64,000 nt of DNA from Pseudoduganella buxea (GTDB lineage Bacteria; Pseudomonadota; Gammaproteobacteria; Burkholderiales; Burkholderiaceae_D), in the NCBI RefSeq assembly GCF_009720835.1, contig NZ_WNKZ01000013.1:1-64000 (forward strand), in the 5' to 3' direction. Positions 46,474 through 56,558 of the stretch are shown piece after piece; positions within the stretch are counted from its first letter, which is position 1, and every line of letters begins with the position of its first letter. A program made the position numbers and the translations under genes. The notes beneath the pieces were generated by a model. That model searched no databases. It was given only the letters and a program-made list of their open reading frames with translations, and was not told where the DNA came from.

Positions 46474-48857
46474 AGATTCGCCTGTTCTTTGTGCTCGCCA
46501 TCCTGGCCGCGGGCGCCAGGGCCGCACCGGACCTGACCCTGCGCTACGACAAACCCGCCGCCGAGACCGACCAGGGCTGGGAGCAGGAGGCCCTGCCGGT
46601 GGGGAACGGCCGCATCGGCGCCATGGTGTTCGGGCAGCCGGGGCGCGAGCACCTGCAGTTCAACGACATCACCCTGTGGACGGGCGACGAGAAGACGATG
46701 GGCGCCTTCCAGCCTTTCGGCGATCTGCTCGTCGAGCTGCCGGGGCATGAGCGGGCGACGGACTACCGCCGCACGCTCGACCTGGCCGGCGCGCTGCACA
46801 CGGTCAGTTACGTGCACGGCGGCGTGCGCTATACGCGCGAAGTGCTGGCCAGCCACCCGGCTGACGTCATCGTCGTGCGCCTGTCCGCCGACCGGCCCGG
46901 TGCCCATACGGGCGTGGTGCGGCTGACGGACCGCCACGGCGCCCACGTCGTCGCCGCCGGCAACCGGATCTATTCCACCGGTTCGCTGGCCGGCTTCGTC
47001 GTCACGCCGGCGCTGGGCAACCAGTGGACGCCGGCCTTCCAGCCGCCGTCGTCCAACGCGATGAGCTATGCCAGCCAGGTGCAGGTGCTGCACGAAGGCG
47101 GCACGGTGACGATGGAGGGCGACAGCGTGCGCTTCACCGGCTGCGATGCCGTCACCTTGATCCTCGGCGCCGGCACCAGCTATGCGCGCAACCCGGCCGT
47201 GCAGTTCCAGGGCCCCCATCCGCTGGCGCGCGTCACGCGGCAGGTAACGCAGGCCGCTGCCCAACCATGGCCGGTGCTGCAGGCGGCGCACACGCAGGAC
47301 TGGCGCCGCCTGTTCGGCAGGGTCGACCTGGACGTGGGCGCCGCCCCGCGCGAGCGCCGTACGCTGCCGACCGACCGGCGGCTGGACACCTACACGATGC
47401 AGGGCGGCGACCCTGAACTGGAAGCGCAGTTCTTCCAGTACGGCCGCTACCTGCTGATCGCCAGTTCGCGCGGGCCGCTGCCGGCCAACCTGCAGGGCCT
47501 GTGGAACAACAGCCTGACGCCGCCGTGGAATGCGGACTACCACACCAATATCAATATCCAGATGAACTACTGGCCGGCGGAGACGGCCAACCTGTCGGAG
47601 CTGGCCATGCCGCTGTTCGGCTTTGTCGAAGCCATGGTGCCGGCCTACCAACGCCTGGTGGCGCACAGCGCGAGGCATGGCCCGCCGCCGTCGAACGCGG
47701 GCGACGCCGGCCAGCGGCTTGAGGCCGAGCCGGTGGAATCGTTCCGCCGCGCCGATGGCCGGCCCGTGCGGGGCTGGACCGTGCGCACCGAGTCGAACCC
47801 CTTCGGCTACACGGGCTTCCGGTGGAACAAGACGGCCAATGCCTGGTACGCGCTGCACTTCTGGGAGCACTATGCCTTCACGCAGGACCGCGCCTTCCTC
47901 GCCAGTACCGCCTATCCGCTGATGAAGGAAGTGAGCCGGTTCTGGCTGGACTACCTGAAGCGGCTGCCGGACGGCCGGCTGGTGGCGCCGGATGGCTGGT
48001 CGCCCGAACATGGCCCCGTCGAGGATGGCGTGGCCTACGACCAGGCCCTCGTGTGGGACGTTTTCGACAACACCGTGCGGGCCGCGCGGGCGTTGGGCGT
48101 CGATACCGCCTTTGCCCGCCAGGTAGCGCAGGCGCGTGACCGCCTGGCCGGCCCCCGCGTGGGCAGCTGGGGCCAGTTGCTGGAATGGCTGGAGGAGAAG
48201 AGCGACCCGGTGCTGGACACGCCGAAGGACACGCACCGCCACGTCTCGCACCTGTTCGGCGTCTTTCCCGGGCGGCAGATCACGCCGCAACGCACGCCGG
48301 CGCTGGCCGAGGCGGCCCGCAAATCGCTGGCGGCGCGGGGCGACGCGGGCACCGGCTGGTCGATGGCGTGGAAGATGGCCTTCTGGGCCCGGCTGCACGA
48401 AGGTGACCGCGCGTACACGATGCTGCGCGGCCTGCTGGCCAAGCCGGGCGCCCGGGCCGCCAAGCAGGCCTCGCAGGGCACGGAGCACAACAACGCCGGC
48501 GGCGCCTACCCGAACCTGCTGGACGCGCACCCGCCGTTCCAGATCGACGGCAATTTCGGCGCCACCGCAGCCATTGCTGAAATGCTGGTGCAGTCGCACG
48601 ACGGCGCCATCGACCTGCTGCCGGCCTTGCCTGCGGCCTGGCCCGACGGCGCCGTGCGGGGCCTGCGCGCCCGAGGCGGCTGGGAAGTGGACGTGGCCTG
48701 GGCCGGCGGACGGCTGGTGTCGGCCACGGTGCGCGACGTCGCGGGCGCAAGGGCGCGCGACGTGCGCGTGCGCCATGGCGGCAAGAGCGTGACCCTGCGC
48801 CTGAATGCGGGTCAGGCAGGGCGGCTGGGACCAGCGCTGGCACGGCTGCCGGGCTAA
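46470..48857 (+). CDS. GH95 alpha-L-fucosidase
   Basis: 795 residues with a signal peptide (about 1-18). GH95 enzymes release alpha-1,2-fucose from xyloglucan side chains. Motifs: [42 protein letters not shown] (Asn360 and Asn362 of the catalytic N-x-N), WSPEHGP (acid Glu513), [25 protein letters not shown] (Asp693 region) and [11 protein letters not shown]. It is translationally coupled to the GH74 gene by an ATGA overlap. It is complete and of normal length. Confidence 0.93.
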   Translation: MKIRLFFVLAILAAGARAAPDLTLRYDKPAAETDQGWEQEALPVGNGRIGAMVFGQPGREHLQFNDITLWTGDEKTMGAFQPFGDLLVELPGHERATDYRRTLDLAGALHTVSYVHGGVRYTREVLASHPADVIVVRLSADRPGAHTGVVRLTDRHGAHVVAAGNRIYSTGSLAGFVVTPALGNQWTPAFQPPSSNAMSYASQVQVLHEGGTVTMEGDSVRFTGCDAVTLILGAGTSYARNPAVQFQGPHPLARVTRQVTQAAAQPWPVLQAAHTQDWRRLFGRVDLDVGAAPRERRTLPTDRRLDTYTMQGGDPELEAQFFQYGRYLLIASSRGPLPANLQGLWNNSLTPPWNADYHTNINIQMNYWPAETANLSELAMPLFGFVEAMVPAYQRLVAHSARHGPPPSNAGDAGQRLEAEPVESFRRADGRPVRGWTVRTESNPFGYTGFRWNKTANAWYALHFWEHYAFTQDRAFLASTAYPLMKEVSRFWLDYLKRLPDGRLVAPDGWSPEHGPVEDGVAYDQALVWDVFDNTVRAARALGVDTAFARQVAQARDRLAGPRVGSWGQLLEWLEEKSDPVLDTPKDTHRHVSHLFGVFPGRQITPQRTPALAEAARKSLAARGDAGTGWSMAWKMAFWARLHEGDRAYTMLRGLLAKPGARAAKQASQGTEHNNAGGAYPNLLDAHPPFQIDGNFGATAAIAEMLVQSHDGAIDLLPALPAAWPDGAVRGLRARGGWEVDVAWAGGRLVSATVRDVAGARARDVRVRHGGKSVTLRLNAGQAGRLGPALARLPG

Positions 48858-48871
48858 ATATCGTTTGCCGA

Positions 48872-48917
48872 TTTGGTGAATTTCGCAATTGCCGCCCGTT
48901 TGCAATGAACAGACAAT
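48872..48917 (+). promoter_or_regulatory. Candidate XylR operator and promoter of the TonB receptor operon
   Basis: The 23-mer at 48872-48894 (core TTTCGCAATTGCCG) ends in TTGCCG, which lies 17 bp before GACAAT (48912-48917). The near-identical 23-mer upstream of the carboxylesterase has the same promoter geometry. It lies in the 108-bp gap between GH95 and the receptor gene. Confidence 0.6.
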
Positions 48918-48965
48918 ATTCGGCATTAAAAGAGTAGTTTCGTACTGAATAACCGAGGAGACGCT

Positions 48966-51900
48966 TTGAAACAGTTCAAGCTCACCGCGATCGCGCTGGC
49001 TGTCGCGCAGATCGCCATGCTGTCGTCGCAGGCCGCGTATGCCCAGTCGGCCGCGGCCAACCCGGCGGGCGATGCGCCCGTTACCGTCGTCGTGACGGGC
49101 CAGCGCGGCTCGATCGAATCGGCCCAGAAGCTCAAGCAGGATTCCGACGAGATCGTCGACTCGATCGTGGCCGAGGACATCGGCAAGCTGCCGGACCGCT
49201 CCGTCACGGAAGTGCTGCAGCGCGTCGTCGGCGTCACGATCGACCGCACCATGAGCCGGGGCGACCCGGAACACTATTCCGTCGAAGGCTCGGGCGTCTC
49301 CATCCGCGGCCTGTCGATGGTGCGCTCGGAACTGAATGGACGCGATTCCTTCTCCGCCAACGGCGGGCGCTCGCTGAACTTCGAGGACGTGCCGCCCGAG
49401 CTGATGGCGGGCCTGGACGTGTACAAGAACCCGTCGGCCGAGCAGATCGAAGGCGGCATCGGCGGGCTGGTCAACCTGCGCACGGCGCTGCCGTTCGACT
49501 TCAAGGGGCCGAAGGTCGGCATCTCCGCCCAGAGTACCTATTCGGAGCTGAGGAAGGGCAAATGGTCGCCGTCGGGCTCCGTGCTGCTGTCGAACCGCTG
49601 GAAGACGGGCATCGGCGAGATTGGCGCGCTGTTCGACTACGCCTACTCGGAAAGCGGCACCCGCACGGACGGCATGCAGGTCGAGCCCTACTATCCGCGC
49701 AACGACATCGAACCCGGCCGGACCGTCTGGGTGCCGAAAGGGGCGCAGTGGCGCACCCTGAACTTCGACCGCGAACGCCAGGGCCTGTACGGCGCGCTGC
49801 AATGGAAGGCCAACGCCGACCTGCGCTCGCACCTGACCTACTTCAAGTCGAAGTACGAAATGCAGTGGGACGAGCAGGCCCTGTTCGCCGCGTCGAGCCC
49901 CTACAATATCGGCCTGCGTCCCGGCGCCACCTACAGCCCCTCCGGCGCGCTGCTGACCGGGACGATGTACGACCGCGTCGACGCCGGCATCAACTACGGC
50001 GACGACACCCGTATCGCCAACCGCAAATCCGATACGACCGACATCTCGTGGAACGTCTCCTGGCGCGCCAACGACCGCTGGTCGTTTACGTCCGACCTGC
50101 AACGCATCAAGGCAAAGACCAACAGCCTCGATTCGACCGTCGCCACCGGCGTTCTGATGCCGGAGCAGCGGGTGGACTTTTCCGGCAAGCTGCCGCAGCT
50201 GATCTTCAACGACGCCCAGCGCGCCTACCTGGCCAATCCGAACAGCTACTACTGGGCCTTTACCCAGGAGCACCTGGACCGCAGCGTGGTGGAATCGAAG
50301 GCGTGGAAGGGCGACGCCAAGTACACCTTCGACCATCCCGTGCTGCGCGACCTGCGCTTCGGCGTGCGCCTGACCGAGCGCGATTCCGTCAACGAGAACT
50401 CGAACCCCGACTACAACTGGTCGCCCATCTCGCAGACCTGGCAGCTTGGGAACAATATCGACAACCTGGCCTGGCTGGCCGATCCACGCTTTTCCGGCGC
50501 AACCCACCTGACCACCTTTGATAATTTCTTCAACGGCAAGGCGAACGTACCGTCGCTGGTGTTCCCCGATACCTCGTGGGCGACCGGCTTCCCTGGGTCG
50601 TACGCCGCGCTGCACGAATTCCATAATATCCTCTGCGCCGAGCGTGCCGCCAGAACCGGCCAGGCGCAGAACTGCGCCACCTGGAGTCCGGCCAAGTTCG
50701 GCGATAACCCGGCCGGCATGAACGAGCAGTCGGAAAAGACCAAGGCACTGTTCACGCAGCTGCGCTTCGGCTTCGACAACTGGCGCTTCCCCGTGGACGG
50801 CAACATCGGCGTGCGCTACGTGAAGACGGACATGGAAGCGCGTGGCTACACGGTGTTCACGCCACCCACGGTCACTATCCCGCCCGGCAATACCGTGACG
50901 GGACCGGCAGTGCCGGTGATTCCGGCGTTCGCGGGCGACAGGTCCTACGCCAAGTCGTACCACAATGTGCTGCCCAGCCTGAACCTGCGCATGAAGGCAC
51001 GCGACGACCTGCAGTTCCGTTTCGCATTGTCGCGCGCAATGTCGCGCCCCGACTTCAAGGACCTGCAGGGCTATGCCACCTTGACCCAGAACATCGACCT
51101 GACCAACTACCTGCTGGAGAGCCGCACGGTGGTCAACAGCATGACCTTGACGGGTGAAGGCAAGGGCAATCCGCTGCTGCGTCCCACCACTGCCACCCAG
51201 GTCGACCTGACGGCGGAATGGTATTTCGGGCGTGCCAGCTCGCTGACCGTCGCGCTGTTCAACAAGCGCCTGAAGGATGTCATCATCAAGCAGTCGTATG
51301 ACTACCAGATCCCGGACGTCAACGGCACCATGCAGAACTTCACGGTGACGGGCCCCGTCAACGGTGCGAGGGGCCGCGCCACCGGTGTGGAGATCGCATA
51401 TCAGCAGTATTTCGACAAGCTGCCTGGCGCCCTTTCCGGCCTGGGTGTGCAGGTCAACTACACCTTCGTCGACAGCACCACCAAGCCGTACAACTCGACC
51501 TTCGCGGCCTACTGCTCCGGCGGTAACACCGCCGCCAACCTCAACCTGAACCTGAATGGCTGCGACACGGACGGCCGCACGTTCGGCAACCTGCCCTTGC
51601 AATACCTGTCGCGCAACTCGTACAACCTGGCGCTGTTGTACGACAAAGGCCCGTGGTCGGCACGCATGGCATGGAGCTGGCGTTCGAAGAACCTGCAGGG
51701 CCTCAATGTCAACGGCACGCGCGGCGGCGACGGTACGGATACCAATCCGGCCAGCGCGACGGTGGGCCAGCGCAATGTCGGCTGGGCGCTGCCATTGTGG
51801 TCGGACGACTACGGCCAGCTCGATGCATCGCTGTCGTACCAGATCAACGAGCGCACGTCGATCGGCTTGGAAGCGCAGAACCTGACCGATGCCAAGGCCA

Positions 51901-51992
51901 AGCAGCTGATGCAGCAGGGGATCGGCATGATGGGCCGCGCCTGGTTCGTGTCCGGCGCGCGCTATACGGCCCAGATGCGTTACTCATTCTGA
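48966..51992 (+). CDS. TonB-dependent receptor for xyloglucan oligosaccharides
   Basis: 1008 residues: signal peptide (about 1-26), a plug domain with VVTGQRGSIESAQKLKQDSDEIVDSI, IGKLPDRSVTEVLQRVVGVTI and GSGVSIRGLS, then a 22-stranded-type barrel ending RYTAQMRYSF. This SusD-less receptor type is common in Xanthomonas, Caulobacter and Massilia carbohydrate loci. The substrate is inferred from the adjacent GH genes. It starts with TTG (48966) behind CGAGGAG, with no sensible in-frame ATG. It heads the GH35-GH31-GH3-ThuA run. Confidence 0.93.
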   Translation: MKQFKLTAIALAVAQIAMLSSQAAYAQSAAANPAGDAPVTVVVTGQRGSIESAQKLKQDSDEIVDSIVAEDIGKLPDRSVTEVLQRVVGVTIDRTMSRGDPEHYSVEGSGVSIRGLSMVRSELNGRDSFSANGGRSLNFEDVPPELMAGLDVYKNPSAEQIEGGIGGLVNLRTALPFDFKGPKVGISAQSTYSELRKGKWSPSGSVLLSNRWKTGIGEIGALFDYAYSESGTRTDGMQVEPYYPRNDIEPGRTVWVPKGAQWRTLNFDRERQGLYGALQWKANADLRSHLTYFKSKYEMQWDEQALFAASSPYNIGLRPGATYSPSGALLTGTMYDRVDAGINYGDDTRIANRKSDTTDISWNVSWRANDRWSFTSDLQRIKAKTNSLDSTVATGVLMPEQRVDFSGKLPQLIFNDAQRAYLANPNSYYWAFTQEHLDRSVVESKAWKGDAKYTFDHPVLRDLRFGVRLTERDSVNENSNPDYNWSPISQTWQLGNNIDNLAWLADPRFSGATHLTTFDNFFNGKANVPSLVFPDTSWATGFPGSYAALHEFHNILCAERAARTGQAQNCATWSPAKFGDNPAGMNEQSEKTKALFTQLRFGFDNWRFPVDGNIGVRYVKTDMEARGYTVFTPPTVTIPPGNTVTGPAVPVIPAFAGDRSYAKSYHNVLPSLNLRMKARDDLQFRFALSRAMSRPDFKDLQGYATLTQNIDLTNYLLESRTVVNSMTLTGEGKGNPLLRPTTATQVDLTAEWYFGRASSLTVALFNKRLKDVIIKQSYDYQIPDVNGTMQNFTVTGPVNGARGRATGVEIAYQQYFDKLPGALSGLGVQVNYTFVDSTTKPYNSTFAAYCSGGNTAANLNLNLNGCDTDGRTFGNLPLQYLSRNSYNLALLYDKGPWSARMAWSWRSKNLQGLNVNGTRGGDGTDTNPASATVGQRNVGWALPLWSDDYGQLDASLSYQINERTSIGLEAQNLTDAKAKQLMQQGIGMMGRAWFVSGARYTAQMRYSF

Positions 51993-52001
51993 CGGGTGCA
52001 T

Positions 52002-53654
52002 ATGAAAACGATTTCCCAACAAATGACATCGTTGGCGCTGGCCGCCGCCCTCGTGGCCGCCGGCGCGGGGGCCGCCGAGCTGCCCCGCATGGCGCAGAAG
52101 GACGGGCGCCACGCGCTGCTGGTGGACGGCGCGCCGTTCACGATGCTGGCTGCGCAGGCGCACAACTCCAGCAACTACGTGGCGGCGCTGCCCAAGGTGT
52201 GGGCCGCCGTGGCGGACGCCAATGCCAACACGCTGGAGATTCCCGTGGCGTGGGAGCAGGTCGAGCCCACCGAAGGCAAGTTCGATTTCAGCTACGTCGA
52301 CACCCTGGTGGCGCAGGCGCGCGAACGCAATGTGCGCCTGGTGCTGCTGTGGTTCGGCACGTGGAAGAACACGGGCCCCAGCTATGTGCCGGAGTGGGTC
52401 AAGTTCAACAACGCCCGCTTTCCGCGCATGGTGGATGAAGGGGGCAAGCCGATCTACTGCCTGTCGCCGCACGGCACCGAGACCCTGAAGGCCGACCGCA
52501 AGGCCTTCGTCGAACTGATGAAGCACCTGAAGAAGATCGACGGCGACAAGCATACGGTCATCATGGTGCAGGTGCAGAACGAGGTGGGCACCTACGGCTG
52601 GGCGCGCGATTACGGCGCTGCGGCGCAGGCGGCGTTCAACCAGCCGGTGCCCGCCGAAGTGCTGAAGCTGCAGAAGGCGCCCGTGCCGGGCGCGGCGCGC
52701 GGCACGTGGAAGCAGGTCTACGGCGACTACGCCGAGCAGTACTTCCACACGTGGGCGATTGCCAGCTATATCGAGGAGATCGCCAAGGCCGGCCGCGCCG
52801 TGTACGACCTGCCCATGTTCGTCAATAACGCGCTGCGCGACGCCGTCGAGCCGCTCGCGCCGTGGAAGAAGAATTTCGCCAGCGGCGGCCCGACCTATGA
52901 CGTGATCGGCATCTACAAGGCGGCCGCGCCCCATATCGACGTGGCCGGGCCGGACATCTACGAACCCGCATCGAACAAGGTGACCGCCACCCTCGACAAA
53001 TTCAAGCGCCCCGACAATGCGCTGTTCGTGCCGGAGATTGGCAACGCCGCCGGCTATGCGCGCTATGCCTACGCCGTGCTGGGGCGGGGCGCCATCGGCT
53101 TCGCGCCGTTCGGCATCGACTACGCCGACTACAGCAATTTCCCGCTCGGCGCGAAAGCCACCGACCGCACGATGGTCGAGCCCTTCGGCACCGTATTCGG
53201 CGTGTTCCGCCCGATGATGCGCCAGTGGGCCCAGTGGGCCTACGACGGCCGCACGCACGGGGTGGCCGAGGGCGACGACCGCGCGCCGCAAAGCTTCACG
53301 ATGCGGGGCTGGAAGGCCACCGTGTCGTTCCGCGAATGGCAGTTCGGCGAAGCGAAGTACTTCTCTCATATCCAGGACAGGCCGGCAGGCACCGAGACGC
53401 CCAATGGCGGCGTGGCCGTCGCGCAGATCGGCGACAATGAATTCATCGTCGTCGGCCAGCGCGCCCGCATCAAGTTCGAAGGCGCAGGCGCCAACGACGG
53501 CAAGCCATCGATGTATGCGCGGGTCGAGGAAGGCCAGTTCGACTACAAGGGCCGCTGGGTCATGGAACGCAACTGGAACGGCGACCAGACCGACTACGGC
53601 CTGAACTTCATGGCGCGGCCGACGGTGCTGCGCGTGAAGCTGGGCACCTACTAA
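52002..53654 (+). CDS. GH35 beta-galactosidase, DUF5597 type
   Basis: 550 residues with a signal peptide (about 1-24, ending GAGAA). The GH35 barrel shows FTMLAAQAHNSSNY, NTLEIPVAWEQVEPTEGKFD, acid/base Glu194 in VQVQNEVGTYG and nucleophile Glu345 in FVPEIGN. The C-terminal DUF5597-type domain is present. This short GH35 type includes Cellvibrio japonicus Bgl35A, which removes galactose from xyloglucan side chains. It lies 9 bp after the receptor. A GTG six bases upstream (51996) is an alternative start. Confidence 0.9.
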   Translation: MKTISQQMTSLALAAALVAAGAGAAELPRMAQKDGRHALLVDGAPFTMLAAQAHNSSNYVAALPKVWAAVADANANTLEIPVAWEQVEPTEGKFDFSYVDTLVAQARERNVRLVLLWFGTWKNTGPSYVPEWVKFNNARFPRMVDEGGKPIYCLSPHGTETLKADRKAFVELMKHLKKIDGDKHTVIMVQVQNEVGTYGWARDYGAAAQAAFNQPVPAEVLKLQKAPVPGAARGTWKQVYGDYAEQYFHTWAIASYIEEIAKAGRAVYDLPMFVNNALRDAVEPLAPWKKNFASGGPTYDVIGIYKAAAPHIDVAGPDIYEPASNKVTATLDKFKRPDNALFVPEIGNAAGYARYAYAVLGRGAIGFAPFGIDYADYSNFPLGAKATDRTMVEPFGTVFGVFRPMMRQWAQWAYDGRTHGVAEGDDRAPQSFTMRGWKATVSFREWQFGEAKYFSHIQDRPAGTETPNGGVAVAQIGDNEFIVVGQRARIKFEGAGANDGKPSMYARVEEGQFDYKGRWVMERNWNGDQTDYGLNFMARPTVLRVKLGTY

Positions 53655-53686
53655 AACAGCCACCGACAAGACGGGGACAACAGACT

Positions 53687-56557
53687 ATGCAATTGAAGAC
53701 AATCAGCCTGGCGTGCATGACGTTCGCCATCGCATGCAGCCCGGCCCTGGCCGGTACCTTCCAGCAAACCGTCAGCGGCATCACCGTCACGCCCGATACG
53801 GGGGCGGCGAAGGAGATTCGCCTGGAACTGATGGCCGACAATATCGTCCACGTCGTCAAGGTCGACCAGGCCGGCAAGCAGCTGACGCCGTCGCTGATGA
53901 CGGTGGCCAAGCCCTGCGCCTGCCGCTTCGACGTGAAGAAGACGGGCAACGCCGTGGCGCTGACGGCAGGACGCATCGTCGCCACCGTGTCGCTGGCCGA
54001 CGGCCAGGTGCAGTTCGCCGATCCGAAAGGGGGCGTGTTCCTGAAGCAGGCTTCCGAATCCATCACGCCGGTAAACCTGGAAGGGCGTCAGTTCCTGGCC
54101 GTCAAGCAGGGCTTCAACCATGGCACGAAGGATGCGTTCTACGGCACCGGTCAGCACCAGAACGGCCAGATGAACCTGAACGGCGAGGACGTGCAGCTGC
54201 TGCAGCATAATATGGACGTGGCCGTGCCCTTCGTCGTCTCGGACAAGAACTACGGCCTGCTGTGGGATAACAACGGCATCTCCCGCTTCGGCGACCCGCG
54301 CCCCTACGGCCCGATGGAACGGGACCTGAAGCTGGCGGATGCCGACGGCAAGGCCGGTGCACTGACGGCGCGCTACTACGTCGGCGGCAAGCTGGCCCTG
54401 ACGCGGCGCGAATCGGACATCAAATACCAGTACCTGAAGGACGTGGCCGAGTTCTGGCCCAAGGAGCTGGGGCCCCTGAAGGGCCTGAAGGACGTGCGCG
54501 TCGTGTGGGAAGGCACGCTGACCTCCGACAAGCCGGGCCGCCACAAGATGCAGATGTATTCGTCCGACTACGCCACCTTGACCATCGACGGCAAGAAGAC
54601 GCTGGACGTGTGGCGCCAGGGCTGGAACCCCTGGTACCACAATTTCGAGGTCGATTTCACGGCCGGCAAGCCCGTCAGGTTCCACCTGGACTGGAAGCCC
54701 GAGGGCGGCATGATCGCCATGACGCACAACGACCCGCTGCCCAAGCCCGAGCGCCATTCGCTGACGATGTCGTCCGAGCTGGCCGAGGGCCTGAACTACT
54801 ACGTCATCCGTGGCACCAGTATCGACAACGTCATTGGCGGCTACCGCACCCTGACGGGCGAGCAGCCGATGATGCCGAAATGGGCCTACGGCTTCTGGCA
54901 GTCGCGCCAGCGTTACGAAACCCAGCAGCAGCTGCTGGATACGGTGGCCCAATACCGCCAGCGCGGCTGGCCGCTCGATAATATCGTGCAGGACTGGTTC
55001 TACTGGCCGGAGAACGGCTGGGGCTCGCACGACTTCGACAAGAAGCGCTTCCCCGACCCGAAAGGCATGGTCGACGCGGTGCACAAGCAGAACGCCCGCA
55101 TCATGATTTCCATCTGGGGCAAGTTCTACTCGGACACGGACAACTACAAGGAGCTCGCGGCGGCCGGCGGCATGTGGACGAAGAACGTGGAGAACGGCGA
55201 CCTCGATTGGGTCGGCCCCGGCTACAAGAACAGCCACTACGACCCGTACACGCAGAAGGCGCGCGACATGTACTACCGCCAGATGAAGACCAAGCTGGTC
55301 GACCTGGGTTTCGACGCGTGGTGGATGGACAATACGGAACCGGACGTGCTGTCGAACTCGCGCCTGGAAGACTTCAAGAAGCTGATCGGCCCGACCGTCT
55401 ACGGCCCCGGCGAAGTGACCTTCAACAGCTACAGCCTGGCCCACACCCAGGGCTTTTACGACCACCTGAAGGCCGACCAGCCGGACAAGCGCCAGTTCAT
55501 CCTGTCGCGCTCCGGTTTCGCCGGCGTGCAGCGCAATGCCGTGGCCGTATGGAGCGGCGACATCGTCGGCCGCTGGAACAACCTGTACGACCAGATCTCG
55601 GCGGGCGTGCAGATGTCGATGTCGGGCATCCCGAACTGGACCCACGATATCGGCGGCTACGCCCAGGAGACCCGCTTCCAGACGGGCGAACTGGGCTCGG
55701 CCCAGGAAAACCGCACCGTCGACGGCAGCAAGGCCAAGCCGGAGGACATCGCCGAGTGGCAGGAGATGAACCTGCGCTGGTTCCAGTTCGGCGCCTTCTC
55801 GCCCCTGTTCCGCTCGCACGGCGAAGTGGTCAAGCGCGAAATCTACAACCTGGCGCCGGAAGGCTCGCCCACGCGCGAATCGATGGTGTGGTACCTGAAA
55901 CTGCGCTACCGCCTGATGCCGTACATTTATGCCACGGCGTCGGACACGCACTTCAACAGCGGCTCCATCATGCGCGGCCTCGTGATGGACTTCCCCAAGG
56001 ACGAGAAGGTCAAGGACATCCGCGACCAGTACCTGTTCGGCAGCGCCATGCTGGTCGCGCCCGTGTACGCCCACGGCGCGCGCGAGCGCAGCGTCTACCT
56101 GCCCAAGGGCGCAGCCTGGTACGATTACTTCACCGGCCAACGCCACGAGGGCGGCAAGACCATCACGGTCAAGGCGCCTGAAACGCAGATGCCGCTGCTG
56201 GTCAAGGCGGGCGCCATCGTGCCGATGGGACCCGTCACGCAGTACGTCGACGAGAAGCCCGACGCCCCAATCACCTTGAAGGTCTACACGGGCGCCAGCG
56301 GCCAGTTCAGCTTCTACGAGGACGACGGCGTCACGGAAGCCTACCGGCGCGGCGAGTTCACCCGTATCCCGCTGCGCTACGACGAGCACACCGGAACCTT
56401 GAGCATCGGCGCGCGCGAAGGGCAGTACAAGGGCATGGTGGGCAAGCGTACCTTCCGCGTCCACTTCGTCAAGCCGGGTACGTCGTCGGCCGATACGCTG
56501 GACACGGCCGACAAGGAAGTGACGTACGAAGGCAAACCCGTGACGGTGAAACTGTAG
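53687..56557 (+). CDS. GH31 alpha-xylosidase with PA14 insert
   Basis: 956 residues: signal peptide (about 1-22), N-terminal beta domain, and a PA14-like insert (about 270-355: WEGTLTSDKPGRHKMQMYSS, TIDGKKTLDVWRQGW). Then comes a GH31 barrel with nucleophile Asp548 in WWMDNTEPD and acid/base Asp625 in VWSGDIVGRW. MPKWAYGFWQSRQRY and SGIPNWTHDIGGY are typical of xylosidases. The PA14 insertion matches Cellvibrio Xyl31A, where it supports activity on longer xyloglucan oligosaccharides. It releases xylose, which would be the inducer for XylR. Confidence 0.94.
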   Translation: MQLKTISLACMTFAIACSPALAGTFQQTVSGITVTPDTGAAKEIRLELMADNIVHVVKVDQAGKQLTPSLMTVAKPCACRFDVKKTGNAVALTAGRIVATVSLADGQVQFADPKGGVFLKQASESITPVNLEGRQFLAVKQGFNHGTKDAFYGTGQHQNGQMNLNGEDVQLLQHNMDVAVPFVVSDKNYGLLWDNNGISRFGDPRPYGPMERDLKLADADGKAGALTARYYVGGKLALTRRESDIKYQYLKDVAEFWPKELGPLKGLKDVRVVWEGTLTSDKPGRHKMQMYSSDYATLTIDGKKTLDVWRQGWNPWYHNFEVDFTAGKPVRFHLDWKPEGGMIAMTHNDPLPKPERHSLTMSSELAEGLNYYVIRGTSIDNVIGGYRTLTGEQPMMPKWAYGFWQSRQRYETQQQLLDTVAQYRQRGWPLDNIVQDWFYWPENGWGSHDFDKKRFPDPKGMVDAVHKQNARIMISIWGKFYSDTDNYKELAAAGGMWTKNVENGDLDWVGPGYKNSHYDPYTQKARDMYYRQMKTKLVDLGFDAWWMDNTEPDVLSNSRLEDFKKLIGPTVYGPGEVTFNSYSLAHTQGFYDHLKADQPDKRQFILSRSGFAGVQRNAVAVWSGDIVGRWNNLYDQISAGVQMSMSGIPNWTHDIGGYAQETRFQTGELGSAQENRTVDGSKAKPEDIAEWQEMNLRWFQFGAFSPLFRSHGEVVKREIYNLAPEGSPTRESMVWYLKLRYRLMPYIYATASDTHFNSGSIMRGLVMDFPKDEKVKDIRDQYLFGSAMLVAPVYAHGARERSVYLPKGAAWYDYFTGQRHEGGKTITVKAPETQMPLLVKAGAIVPMGPVTQYVDEKPDAPITLKVYTGASGQFSFYEDDGVTEAYRRGEFTRIPLRYDEHTGTLSIGAREGQYKGMVGKRTFRVHFVKPGTSSADTLDTADKEVTYEGKPVTVKL

Positions 56558-56558
56558 G

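Noticed and set aside
46455-51602. A 1715-codon open frame on the minus strand opposite GH95 and the TonB receptor
   Set aside because: High GC leaves antisense frames open. It has no family motifs and is antisense to clearly coding genes.
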